Part shown: piece after piece, positions 7,755 through 20,322 of the stretch
Numbering within the stretch: position 1 is the stretch's first letter
Layout: every line of letters starts with the position of its first letter
Notes under the pieces: model-generated
The model's input: the letters and a program-made list of their open reading frames with translations, nothing else
Databases searched by the model: none
What the model was told of the DNA's origin: nothing
From: Massilia sp. ST3
Lineage (GTDB): Bacteria; Pseudomonadota; Gammaproteobacteria; Burkholderiales; Burkholderiaceae_D
NCBI RefSeq assembly: GCF_018119405.1
Contig: NZ_JAGPWC010000054.1
Coordinates: forward strand, 1-34,789
DNA length: 34,789 nt
Direction: 5' to 3'
Position numbers and translations under genes: made by a program

Positions 7755-7780
7755 ACTGGAAGTGTGAAGCGTTAACGAGC

Positions 7781-7806
7781 AAAAGGCATCCGGATGGATG
7801 CCTTTT
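7781..7806 (-). terminator. Terminator between ftsH and folP
   Basis: AAAAGGCATCC (7781-7791) and GGATGCCTTTT (7796-7806) form a perfect 11-bp stem with a 4-nt loop. The A/T ends make it readable in both directions. In the direction of transcription it lies 20 nt past the ftsH stop and 27 nt before the folP start, so folP-glmM expression depends on read-through or on a promoter downstream. Confidence 0.85.
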
Positions 7807-7825
7807 GGGAGAAACAATCAGCGCA

Positions 7826-9712
<1,887 letters not shown>

Positions 9713-9901
9713 GAAGACTCCTCCGATGCGATGCGCATCTCTACCGATTACAGTACGACGATTTTAACCGCAATAAGCCGACGCCGCCACGCGACGCCTG
9801 CAATAGTGCTGAAATGCCATATATTCAAGAACGACATGCATATGCAAGCGTTTGCGCACCCCGCGCCTCACGCGGCTGATGTGTGGCTCGCACGCCAAAA
9901 A

Positions 9902-10582
9902 TCAAGGGCTGTCGCTCTCGTCAATGCCGGTTTTCGGGCCGGCCGGATTCTTCAAACCGCGTCCGAGCAGGAAAATCTCGGAAGACTTATCGCGACTGGC
10001 CTTCGGTTTGACCTGTTTGACAGTACGGAATTCATCCCTGAATTTCTCCAGGATCTGGGTGAACCCCATATCCTTGAAGCACTTTACCAGTAATGCACCG
10101 CCCGGCTTCAGGTGCATTTGAGAAAACTCAATGGCCAGGTCGATCAGGTTTTCCATGCGCGCCGCATCGGCATGCGGGATGCCGGACAGGTTGGGCGCCA
10201 TGTCGGACAGGACGACATCGACCTTGCGCCCGGCCAGCACCTCGTCCAGCTGGTCGAGGATCTCTTCTTCGCGGAAATCGCCCTGGATAAAATGGACGTC
10301 CGCCACCGGTTCCATCGGCAGGATGTCGAGGCCGATCATGGTGCCGTGGATGCCGCCGCCCTCCTTGCCCGCCAGCTTGCGCCGGGTGTACTGGGCCCAG
10401 CTGCCTGGGGTACAGCCGAGGTCGACGATGACCTGGCCGGGCTTGATCAGCTTTTCGCTTTCGTCGATTTCCTTGAGCTTGTAGGCGGCGCGGGCGCGGT
10501 AGCCCTCTTTCTGTGCCAATTTGACATACGGATCGTTAATGTGGTCGTGCAACCAGTTTTTGTTTAATTTGTTCTTGGCCAT
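9902..10582 (-). CDS. rlmE: 23S rRNA 2'-O-ribose methyltransferase RlmE (FtsJ/RrmJ)
   Basis: The protein has 226 residues. It methylates U2552 (E. coli numbering) in the 50S A-loop using S-adenosylmethionine. The SAM-binding motif is VDLGCTPGSW (53-62). The catalytic tetrad K35, D127 (LSDMAPN), K167 (LVKCF) and E202 (SSEIFLLG) is complete. No Shine-Dalgarno precedes the ATG, and a -10-like hexamer on the minus strand (10594-10589) ends 6 nt before it, so the transcript may have almost no leader. It is divergent from yhbY and upstream of ftsH, as in many proteobacteria. Confidence 0.96.
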   Translation of the reverse strand: MAKNKLNKNWLHDHINDPYVKLAQKEGYRARAAYKLKEIDESEKLIKPGQVIVDLGCTPGSWAQYTRRKLAGKEGGGIHGTMIGLDILPMEPVADVHFIQGDFREEEILDQLDEVLAGRKVDVVLSDMAPNLSGIPHADAARMENLIDLAIEFSQMHLKPGGALLVKCFKDMGFTQILEKFRDEFRTVKQVKPKASRDKSSEIFLLGRGLKNPAGPKTGIDESDSP

Positions 10583-10587
10583 TCGCG

Positions 10588-10616
10588 TAGAATACTGCTT
10601 TTAAAGGTACATCCAA
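10588..10616. promoter_or_regulatory. Overlapping divergent promoter elements between rlmE and yhbY
   Basis: On minus, TTGGAT (10616-10611) and TATTCT (10594-10589) have a 16-bp spacer and point to rlmE. On plus, TAGAAT (10588-10593) occupies nearly the same bases and points to yhbY, with a poor -35. The whole gap between the start codons is 42 bp. Confidence 0.4.
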
Positions 10617-10624
10617 AAAATATT

Positions 10625-11095
10625 ATGCTTAAACTCACTCCGGCCGAGCGCAGCGCACTGCGCGCGGAAGCCCATGGACTCAATCCCGTCGTCATGATCG
10701 GCGGCGAGGGCCTGACCGAATCCGTCATGAAGGAAATCGCCTCCAGCCTCGACGCACACGGCCTGATCAAGGTCCGCGTGTTCGGCGACGAGCGCGAGGA
10801 ACGTGTCGCCATGTACGAACAGATCTGCGAAGAACTGGGCGCGGCGCCGGTCCAGCACATCGGCAAGCTGCTGGTGCTCTACCGTCCGAAGAAGGAAACG
10901 GTCAAGGAACGCAGCGGCAAATCGGGCCCGGGCATGCGCGAAGTCACCATCGTCAAGGCCAGCGCCAGCGGCACCAAGAAGCCGAGCGTCACCAAGGTCA
11001 TGCTCAAGGGGAATGAACGCGTGACTGCAGGCGGCAACATCAAGCGCGCCAAGCCGCGCCAGACCAGCACCAAGAAAAATTCGCTGAACAAGTGA
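10625..11095 (+). CDS. yhbY: YhbY-family CRM-domain RNA-binding protein
   Basis: The protein has 156 residues. The CRM domain (about 1-97) contains the conserved KVRVFGDEREER stretch and the GGEG loop in NPVVMIGGEGLTESV. Bacterial YhbY binds pre-50S ribosomal particles and helps ribosome assembly. E. coli YhbY is about 97 residues; here a tail of roughly 60 residues, rich in Lys, Arg, Ser and Thr, follows and is probably disordered and RNA-binding. The gene is divergent from rlmE, which also acts on the 50S subunit. A good terminator follows. No strong ribosome-binding site is seen close to the ATG. Confidence 0.92.
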   Translation: MLKLTPAERSALRAEAHGLNPVVMIGGEGLTESVMKEIASSLDAHGLIKVRVFGDEREERVAMYEQICEELGAAPVQHIGKLLVLYRPKKETVKERSGKSGPGMREVTIVKASASGTKKPSVTKVMLKGNERVTAGGNIKRAKPRQTSTKKNSLNK

Positions 11096-11111
11096 TGCGG
11101 GCTGTGCGAGG

Positions 11112-11138
11112 AAAAACCGGGGTGACCCGGTTTTTTTT
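11112..11138 (+). terminator. Rho-independent terminator of yhbY
   Basis: ACCGGG (11116-11121), a GTGA loop and CCCGGT (11126-11131) form the stem core, extended by A:T pairs, and a run of eight T (11131-11138) follows on the plus strand. Confidence 0.92.
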
Positions 11139-11170
11139 CGTCCAGGCCGAGTATCCGTTCGGTTTCGAAG

Positions 11171-11217
11171 ACCGCTAGCGGTAAAACCGTCGTAGGCGCC
11201 AGTGGCGCGTACGACGG
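11171..11217 (-). terminator. Large hairpin at the end of the greA/DUF4149 unit, with adjacent palindrome
   Basis: CCGTCGTA (11187-11194) pairs with TACGACGG (11210-11217), and GCGCC (11196-11200) pairs with GGCGC (11204-11208) across an AGT loop; one mismatch interrupts the stem. On the minus strand it is followed by TTTT and then by the perfect palindrome ACCGCTAGCGGT (11182-11171). The position, 49 nt past the DUF4149 stop, fits a terminator. The dyad could also be a dispersed intergenic repeat. Confidence 0.6.
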
Positions 11218-11265
11218 GCTGGGGGCGCGGGCCCAAGGACGGGTAGTGACTGCTCGACTACCGGC

Positions 11266-11745
11266 TCAACGACTCTTCAGGACCAGCCAAGCCCCCAGCA
11301 GGCTCTCCACCAGGTGAAACAGCTGCGACACCCCATGCATCACCGCGAACTGCGTCCAGTACGGCGACGCCCTCACCCCGCCCACCCCGGCCAGTTCGCG
11401 CAGGTGCGCCATGGCCGGCTGCAGGCCGACGAAGATGACGAGCGTGCAAGCCAGCATCGCCAGCACCAGCCCGCCCAGGAAGCGCCGCTTCGCCGGCGGC
11501 ACGTCAGAGGAAAAACGCAGCAACAGCACCAGCAGCAGCATGGCGCAGCCGATCGACAGCCAGGCCTGGCGCGCCAGGATCACCGACACGACATCTCCCG
11601 CCAGGTTGCTCGGCAGGACCGCAAAGGCCGCCGGCGCCGCGACGTAGCCGAGCGCCCACAGGCTGCCCGCCCACAGGCAGGCCAGCAGCAGGCGCGCGCC
11701 GGCCAGGCGGCCGCGGGCGGGAGCGGAGGCGTGGCCGTCGGCCAT
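11266..11745 (-). CDS. DUF4149-family integral membrane protein
   Basis: The protein has 159 residues with four hydrophobic segments (about 16-40, 52-73, 88-107 and 130-155). The layout fits the DUF4149 family of small four-helix membrane proteins with unknown function. The ATG at 11745 shares its A with the greA stop (TGATG), so the two are translationally coupled. The open frame continues upstream but only as a shadow of greA. DUF4149 genes beside greA are, as I recall, common in Betaproteobacteria. Confidence 0.75.
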   Translation of the reverse strand: MADGHASAPARGRLAGARLLLACLWAGSLWALGYVAAPAAFAVLPSNLAGDVVSVILARQAWLSIGCAMLLLVLLLRFSSDVPPAKRRFLGGLVLAMLACTLVIFVGLQPAMAHLRELAGVGGVRASPYWTQFAVMHGVSQLFHLVESLLGAWLVLKSR

Positions 11746-12218
11746 CAGACGTAGCGGACTTCCAGGATCTCGTATTCGCGCGGACCGGACGGAGCCTGCA
11801 CCTCGACCACGTCGCCGGCGTATTTGCCGATCAGGGCGCGCGCGATCGGCGAGGTCACCGACACCTTGTTGAGCTTGAGGTCGGCTTCGTCCATGCCGAC
11901 GATCTGGTAGCTGACCTTCTGGCCGCTTTCCAGGTCTTCCAGATCGACGGTCGAGGCGAACACCACGCGGCCTTCCGCGTCCAGGGTGGCCGGGTCGATG
12001 ATCTGGGCCGTGCTCAGCTTGCCTTCGAGTTCGGCGATGCGGCCTTCGACGAAGGCCTGGCGCTCCTTGGCGGCGTCGTACTCCGCGTTCTCGGACAGGT
12101 CGCCATGCGAACGCGCCTCGGCGATCGCGTCGATCACGATGCGGCGTTCCTTGGTCTTGAGCTGGTGCAGCTCTTCCTTCAGGAGTTCGGCGCCGTATTT
12201 GGTCAATGGAGTGTTCAT
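11745..12218 (-). CDS. greA: Transcription elongation factor GreA
   Basis: The protein has 157 residues, the standard size. GreA enters the RNA polymerase secondary channel and stimulates cleavage of backtracked RNA. The N-terminal coiled coil carries the tip motif GDLSENAEYDAAK (39-51), with the catalytic acidic residues D40 and E43. The FKBP-like C-terminal domain (about 80-157) contains SPIARALIGK. It lies downstream of carB, separated by a terminator-like hairpin, and is coupled to the DUF4149 gene. The ribosome-binding site is weak (AGAGAT). Confidence 0.97.
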   Translation of the reverse strand: MNTPLTKYGAELLKEELHQLKTKERRIVIDAIAEARSHGDLSENAEYDAAKERQAFVEGRIAELEGKLSTAQIIDPATLDAEGRVVFASTVDLEDLESGQKVSYQIVGMDEADLKLNKVSVTSPIARALIGKYAGDVVEVQAPSGPREYEILEVRYV

Positions 12219-12260
12219 GGATCTCTGTTTCTTTCGTTAGCAGGGACGTACCCAACAAGT

Positions 12261-12310
12261 GAAAACCACAGAGGCACACGGCGCACTGCCGCGCGAGCTC
12301 TGTGGTTTTC
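12261..12310 (-). terminator. Hairpin between carB and greA, probable carAB terminator
   Basis: GAAAACCACAGAG (12261-12273) and CTCTGTGGTTTTC (12298-12310) form a perfect 13-bp stem around a 24-nt GC-rich loop. On the minus strand the distal arm ends in TTTTC. It lies 28 nt past the carB stop. Confidence 0.7.
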
Positions 12311-12338
12311 TAACTGCTAAGCGGGTACTACTTGGCGC

Positions 12339-15569
<3,231 letters not shown>

Positions 15570-16733
15570 TTAGTTCTTCTCCTGGGCTTGCATCAGGCCG
15601 ATGAAGCGGTCAAACAGATAGGCGACGTCGGTCGGGCCGGGCGAGGCTTCCGGGTGGCCCTGGAAGCAGAAGGCCGGCTTGTCGGTGCGCTCGAAGCCCT
15701 GCAGCGAGCCGTCGAACAGCGAGACGTGGGTCACGCGGCAGTTGGCCGGGAGGGTCTCCGGGTCGACCGCGAAGCCGTGGTTCTGCGAGGTGATCAGGAC
15801 CTTCTTCGAATCGAGGTCCTGCACCGGGTGGTTGGCGCCGTGGTGGCCGAACTTCATCTTCATCGTCTTGGCGCCCGAGGCCAGGGCCATGATCTGGTGG
15901 CCGAGGCAGATGCCGAAGGTCGGGATGCCCTTCTCGATCAGTTCGCGCGACGCCTTGATCGCGTAGTCGCAGGGTTCCGGGTCGCCCGGCCCGTTGGCCA
16001 GGAACACGCCATCCGGGTTCAGGGCCAGCGCGTCGGCGGCGGTGGCTTGCGCCGGCAGCACCGTGACCTTGCAGCCGCGCTCGGCCAGCATGCGCAGGAT
16101 GTTGCGCTTGACCCCGTAGTCGAAGGCGACCACGTGGTACTTGGGATTGGTTTGCTTGCCGAAGCCTTCGCCCAGCTTCCATTCGGTCTCGGTGAATTCA
16201 TACGGCTCGGTCACCGACACGACCTTGGCCAGGTCCATGCCCGCCAGGCCCGGGAAGGAGCGCGCCAGTTCCAGCGCCTGGGCCGCGGACGGCTCGGCGC
16301 CGGCGCTGCCGGTCAGGATGGCGCCGCCCTGTGCGCCCTTTTCGCGCAGGATGCGGGTCAGCTTGCGGGTGTCGATGCCGGCGATGGCCACCACGTTTTC
16401 CTGCTTCAGGTAGTCCGACAGCGATTGGGTGGAACGGAAATTCGATGCCAGCAGCGGCAGGTCGCGGATGATCAGGCCTGCGGCGTGGACTTTGGACGCT
16501 TCGACGTCGGCGGGATTCACGCCGTAGTTGCCGATGTGCGGGTACGTCAGGGTGACGATCTGACGCGAGTAGCTGGGGTCGGTGAGGATTTCCTGGTAGC
16601 CGGTGATCGCGGTGTTAAACACCACTTCGCCGGTGGTATGGCCGGCAGCGCCAATGGAAATTCCTTTGAAGATTGTTCCGTCTGCGAGAGCCAGGACGGC
16701 TGGGACGGCTGGGCCAGAAAAAAATGGCGGCAA
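15570..16733 (-). CDS. carA: Carbamoyl-phosphate synthase small (glutaminase) chain
   Basis: The protein has 387 residues. It hydrolyses glutamine and channels ammonia to CarB. The N-terminal CPSase domain covers about 1-150 and the class I amidotransferase domain about 200-387. The catalytic triad is C276 (FGICLGHQ), H360 and E362 (QGHPEAS). The start is TTG at 16733 with GGGAG six bases upstream; no ATG or GTG fits the conserved N-terminus. E. coli carA also starts with TTG. A 6-bp hairpin just before the start places most of the ribosome-binding site in its loop. A strong promoter lies about 150 nt upstream. Confidence 0.96.
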   Translation of the reverse strand: MPPFFSGPAVPAVLALADGTIFKGISIGAAGHTTGEVVFNTAITGYQEILTDPSYSRQIVTLTYPHIGNYGVNPADVEASKVHAAGLIIRDLPLLASNFRSTQSLSDYLKQENVVAIAGIDTRKLTRILREKGAQGGAILTGSAGAEPSAAQALELARSFPGLAGMDLAKVVSVTEPYEFTETEWKLGEGFGKQTNPKYHVVAFDYGVKRNILRMLAERGCKVTVLPAQATAADALALNPDGVFLANGPGDPEPCDYAIKASRELIEKGIPTFGICLGHQIMALASGAKTMKMKFGHHGANHPVQDLDSKKVLITSQNHGFAVDPETLPANCRVTHVSLFDGSLQGFERTDKPAFCFQGHPEASPGPTDVAYLFDRFIGLMQAQEKN

Positions 16734-16734
16734 G

Positions 16735-16756
16735 GGTAACTCCCAATAAAGTTACC
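16735..16756 (-). promoter_or_regulatory. carA: Hairpin presenting the carA ribosome-binding site
   Basis: On the minus strand GGTAAC (16756-16751) pairs with GTTACC (16740-16735). The 10-nt loop TTTATTGGGA carries most of the GGGAG Shine-Dalgarno, and the stem ends 1 nt before the TTG start. Such a fold could limit ribosome access; regulation is inferred. Confidence 0.5.
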
Positions 16757-16885
16757 GTAGCTGCGCCACGTCAGACCGACATCCAATGGTCCTGGGCAGG
16801 TGTGTTCGCCAGGGTTTGGAGGCCAAGTTGAATGAGGGATGGTGGGTAGGCGCTACGGCTGATGTGTGAATGGTTAAACTTCCAA

Positions 16886-16914
16886 ATTATAGCGCGAATT
16901 GGCCTATTCGGCAA
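16886..16914 (-). promoter_or_regulatory. Sigma70 promoter of carAB
   Basis: On the minus strand TTGCCG (16914-16909) and a perfect TATAAT (16891-16886) are separated by 17 bp. The predicted start near 16879 gives a leader of about 146 nt. The 326-nt stretch 16734-17059 holds only this promoter, the leader and the terminator at 17018-17041. Confidence 0.8.
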
Positions 16915-17017
16915 TGCAGCAATTTTATAAAAGTCCCGCCGAATTCGACGCATCGGAGGCCGCCAGCCCCGGGCAACGGCGCTTTTACTTCCCATATGCA
17001 ATAAATCGCTCTGCAAT

Positions 17018-17041
17018 AAAAAAGGCGCCCGCAGGCGCCTT
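17018..17041 (-). terminator. Rho-independent terminator of the GlcG/HbpS-like gene
   Basis: AAGGCGCC (17022-17029), a CGCA loop and GGCGCCTT (17034-17041) form a perfect 8-bp stem. On the minus strand a run of T (17023-17018) follows. It lies 18 nt past the stop codon. Confidence 0.9.
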
Positions 17042-17059
17042 CGAGGACGGCGGAACGGC

Positions 17060-17467
17060 TCAGGCGCCGAGGGCCGCGATGCCGGCCTTGGCGATCTGGG
17101 CGTCCTCGTTCGACTTCACGCCCGACACGCCGACCGCGCCGATCACGTGGCCGTCGACGATCACCGGCACGCCGCCTTCCAGCATGCCTTCGATGACGGG
17201 TGCGCTCAGGAAGGAAGTGCGGCCATTGTTGATCAGGTCTTCGTAGATCTTCGATTCGCGGCGGCCCAGGGCCGCGGTGTGCGCCTTGGCCGGCGAGATA
17301 TGCGAGGAGACCGGCGGCGCACCGTCCAGGCGCTGCAGCCACAGCAGGTGGCCGCCGTCGTCGACGATCGAAATGGTCACCGCCCAGTTGTTGCGCAGGG
17401 CTTCGGCTTCGGCGGCGGCGGCGATGGTCTTGACGTCGGCCAGGGTCAGGTAGGGTTTGGTCTGCAT
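17060..17467 (-). CDS. GlcG/HbpS-family protein (haem-degrading domain family)
   Basis: The protein has 135 residues. It shows the GlcG/HbpS pattern: SIVDDGGHLLWLQRLDGA near residues 33-50, a middle K-A-H-T-A segment, and the glycine-rich GGVPVIVDGHVIGAVGVSG (about 97-115). Members bind haem or small organic ligands; some occur in glycolate operons, others near sensors of redox stress. No signal peptide is present, so it is probably cytoplasmic. It lies 11 nt downstream of the patatin-like gene and is followed by a strong terminator, so it is probably the last gene of that unit. The ligand cannot be assigned. Confidence 0.85.
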   Translation of the reverse strand: MQTKPYLTLADVKTIAAAAEAEALRNNWAVTISIVDDGGHLLWLQRLDGAPPVSSHISPAKAHTAALGRRESKIYEDLINNGRTSFLSAPVIEGMLEGGVPVIVDGHVIGAVGVSGVKSNEDAQIAKAGIAALGA

Positions 17468-17478
17468 GGATGTCCTTG

Positions 17479-18396
17479 TTAAGGTTGCTGCTTGGCCTTG
17501 AGCTTGGCCTTGATCTGCGCCATCACGCTGGCGGCGGCCTGCTCGCCGGCCAGGATGGCGAGGTTGCGATTGTTGAAGTCGGCCGAGCCCATGTTGCCGA
17601 GGGCCGGCGTGATCACGACGTCCGCTTCCTTGAGTTCGTAGTAGTTCAGGCGCTGGCCCATGATGCTGAAGGTCTGCATCAGGACGTCGAGCGAACTGGC
17701 GGTGGCCGCCCCTTCTGTCTGGCTCGAGATGTTGACCGCGATGATGAAGTCCGCGCCCATCTCGCGCACGAAGCGCACCGGCACCGGGGCCACCAGGCCG
17801 CCGTCGACATAGGTCTTGCCGCCGATGCTGACCGGCTGGAACACGCTCGGCACGGCGCTCGAGGCGCGCACAGCCATGCCGGTATTGCCGCGGCTGAACA
17901 GAATCGGCTGGCCGGTCTTGAGGTCGGTCGCCACGGCGCCGAAGCGGAGTTTGAGCTTCTCCATCGGCACGTTGCCGATCGCCTTGTTCACGTAGTTCTG
18001 CAGGGCCTCGCCCTTCAGCACGCCCGAGGAGCGGTTAAAGAATGGCAGGGCCCAGTCCGAGATCGTGGCCTCGTCCATCTGCAGCGCCGTCCTTTGCAGT
18101 GCGAAGCCGCTCAGGCCGGACGCATAGAGCGAACCGACCACCGAGCCGGCGGAGGTGCCGACCACGATTTCCGGGACGATGCCCTGGGCCTCGAGCGCCT
18201 TGATGACGCCGATGTGGGCGAAGCCGCGCGCGGCGCCGCCGCCGAGGGCCAAGCCGATCCTGACTTTCTTGGGGGGCAGCGGCGCCGCCTGGACCACCGG
18301 TGCGACCGGCGCGGCCGGCGGCGTGGTCGGCGTGCTGCCGCAGGCGGCCAGCAAGAGCGCGCCGCAAGCGATAAGGGAAGTACGACGAGAGAACAT
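17479..18396 (-). CDS. Patatin-like phospholipase, predicted lipoprotein
   Basis: The protein has 305 residues. A lipoprotein signal ends in the lipobox LAAC with C19, predicting a lipid anchor. The patatin domain covers about 45-260, with the oxyanion loop GGGAARG (52-58), the nucleophile S82 in GTSAG and the catalytic D198 in DGG. The dyad is complete, so lipid acyl hydrolase activity is expected; the substrate is unknown. The ATG at 18396 is chosen over one 19 codons earlier because it places the signal at the N-terminus. A short Pro/Ala linker joins the anchor to the domain. It lies 11 nt upstream of the GlcG/HbpS-like gene. Confidence 0.88.
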   Translation of the reverse strand: MFSRRTSLIACGALLLAACGSTPTTPPAAPVAPVVQAAPLPPKKVRIGLALGGGAARGFAHIGVIKALEAQGIVPEIVVGTSAGSVVGSLYASGLSGFALQRTALQMDEATISDWALPFFNRSSGVLKGEALQNYVNKAIGNVPMEKLKLRFGAVATDLKTGQPILFSRGNTGMAVRASSAVPSVFQPVSIGGKTYVDGGLVAPVPVRFVREMGADFIIAVNISSQTEGAATASSLDVLMQTFSIMGQRLNYYELKEADVVITPALGNMGSADFNNRNLAILAGEQAAASVMAQIKAKLKAKQQP

Positions 18397-18535
18397 AGAC
18401 AATGCCGAAAAGAACGAGGCCAGATTGTACCCCGACCAGTCCGCCAGCTGCACACCTCCCCGCCTCGCCAGTCATGGGGCCGGCGCCGGATTACTGACAA
18501 TTTCTCAATGTTTCCCGAAAAGTCGACGCTGCTGC

Positions 18536-19207
18536 TTATGGAAACCGATGAGGTGAGGCGACTTCAGGCGGGCGACGCACGGCCGTGGACCATGGCGCCA
18601 GTACCTGCCATCCCAGACGCTCATAGAGCGCGCGTCCGGCGTCCGTCGCGACCAGGAGCCGCTCCGTGACGCAGGCGATCCCGGCCAGCGCATCGAGGGC
18701 CAGCATCACCACGGTCCCGAGACCGAGGCGGCGGTGGCTTTCCTCGGTCACGATCTGGTCGAAGACGGCGCAGTTCGCATGCACCGCGACCCGTCCTGAC
18801 GCTGCCAACCCGCCGCCGGCATGCAAGACGCGCACGATTTGCCCGCCGTGCTCGGCTTCCGCCGTGATGCGGTACCCGGGTGGCGACTCCGCGTTGCCCG
18901 TCATTTTCGCCGGGCCGCGCATCAGGTAGCCCGGACTGTCGACGGTCCAGTGCGGCGGCAGCACAGCACGCATCGCCTCAGGCTCGACCGGCGCCTTCAG
19001 GAAGATATGTGAAGCATCGATTTGCGCGGCGCAGGCTTGCAGCGCCGTGCCGGCGTCGAGGAATACGTGACGCCGGACTTCCACGGCACTCCCCACCTCG
19101 ACGCGCAAGCCTCCGCCATCCTGCACGGGGAGCGGCAGGCCGCGCGCAAGACTCCGGCCGGTGAGCCACCGTTCGATAAGGGCCAACGTGACGGTGGCGT
19201 CTCGCAT
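18536..19207 (-). CDS. GNAT-family N-acetyltransferase
   Basis: The protein has 223 residues. The GNAT fold is in the second half: the acetyl-CoA loop RRLGLG (about residues 160-165, after EESH) and a C-terminal LYERLGWQ motif. The first ~100 residues form an accessory region seen in related proteins of this group. The acetylated substrate is unknown. The ATG directly follows the TGA of the hydrolase gene, so the two are likely translationally coupled. The 139 nt between this gene and the patatin-like gene hold no clear terminator. Confidence 0.8.
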   Translation of the reverse strand: MRDATVTLALIERWLTGRSLARGLPLPVQDGGGLRVEVGSAVEVRRHVFLDAGTALQACAAQIDASHIFLKAPVEPEAMRAVLPPHWTVDSPGYLMRGPAKMTGNAESPPGYRITAEAEHGGQIVRVLHAGGGLAASGRVAVHANCAVFDQIVTEESHRRLGLGTVVMLALDALAGIACVTERLLVATDAGRALYERLGWQVLAPWSTAVRRPPEVASPHRFP

Positions 19208-20224
19208 TCAGTCGTTCAATGCCGGCTGGGGCGCTTCACCGGCGACCGATTGCGCGTGAGCCGCCGCGGCGCTACGCCGTTTCTCCTTGAAGAAAGACCA
19301 AGCCTCTTCCGCTATTTCCAGATCGGCGTTCTGAAGACCGGGGAAGCGCTTGAACATGCCGGGGTAGCGTTTCTTCCTGCTCGGTTCAGCGTGGCCGCCA
19401 CCTTCGATCTTCAGCAGCCTGACCTCCAATGCGCTCGAACTGTCGCTCCATGTGTAGCGCATTGCGCGGGTTGGCGCGCTCCCCTGGTGAGTCGTCAAGA
19501 GAGCGATGTGCGGCGCGTCCGGCAGGCCGGCAAGTTCGCGCCAGACAGCGGCGGTGGTCTCGATCCCGAGCATGGGTGAGGAGAACCACAGCGTGTAGGG
19601 GAATTTGCCGCCGGAGTAAGGAATGAAAGGATCGGCGGTAGCGCCGACGACCAGGGCGGACAGCGGAATGCCTGGCATCGGGTAGGCTGCCTGCACCGGC
19701 ATGTTCGCCAGCACAGCGGAAAACGCGGCCAGGCGCGGCGCCAGTTCAGCAGCGAGGCGATAGGCCATCATGCCGCCCTTGGAGACGCCGATGACATAGA
19801 TACGCTCCGGATCCACGTCGTCGTCCGCGATGGCGCGGTCGATGATGGCATCGACGAAGCCGACGTCGTCGCTCTTCGGATTGCCGGCGATGGCCACAAA
19901 GCCATCGTTCCACGCCCGCTCGCCGCGTCGCTTGGCGCCATCCGGCGCCACGATGACCACTTGCTCGCGTTCGGCGATTTCCAGCCAGAGCGACAATGGC
20001 GAGGGCGGAAATGCCTTTCCCAGCACCTGCGCGGCCGATGCCCCGCTGCCATGCAGGACGATCACCAGCGGGCGCCTGCCGACAGCCGGCTGCGTCGGGA
20101 CCGCCTTCAGGTAGTGGCGAAGGCCCTCCGGCCGGGGCATGTCGATCTTCACGATCGGGGCTGTCGGCGCGTCCTTGCGGTCAATCCCACAAAAGAACGC
20201 TCGTAGCGTCTGCAAGAATCCCAT
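19208..20224 (-). CDS. Alpha/beta hydrolase of the PHB-depolymerase/LpqC esterase type
   Basis: The protein has 338 residues. It has the oxyanion HGSG (58-61), the nucleophile elbow GVSKGG with S148, D198 as probable acid (ATADPFIPYSGG) and H278 (GGGHAEP). This arrangement matches the CE1-like esterase family that includes PHB depolymerases and feruloyl esterases. There is no clear signal peptide, so it may act in the cytoplasm. The real substrate is not evident. It is the first gene of a two-gene unit with the GNAT gene. The 98-nt gap to phoR contains no obvious terminator. Confidence 0.8.
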   Translation of the reverse strand: MGFLQTLRAFFCGIDRKDAPTAPIVKIDMPRPEGLRHYLKAVPTQPAVGRRPLVIVLHGSGASAAQVLGKAFPPSPLSLWLEIAEREQVVIVAPDGAKRRGERAWNDGFVAIAGNPKSDDVGFVDAIIDRAIADDDVDPERIYVIGVSKGGMMAYRLAAELAPRLAAFSAVLANMPVQAAYPMPGIPLSALVVGATADPFIPYSGGKFPYTLWFSSPMLGIETTAAVWRELAGLPDAPHIALLTTHQGSAPTRAMRYTWSDSSSALEVRLLKIEGGGHAEPSRKKRYPGMFKRFPGLQNADLEIAEEAWSFFKEKRRSAAAAHAQSVAGEAPQPALND

Positions 20225-20322
20225 GTCGCAAGCCCGTCAATATCAGCTTGCAATTTTGCCATAATTCGTCAGAGCAGCGAGGGCAAGATCCAGATTATCG
20301 GTAATTCAACAATCCAGTCGGC

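Noticed and set aside
16771..17016. An 81-codon minus-strand ORF in the carA leader and promoter region
   Set aside because: It runs across the near-consensus carA promoter and has no ribosome-binding site or protein-like features.
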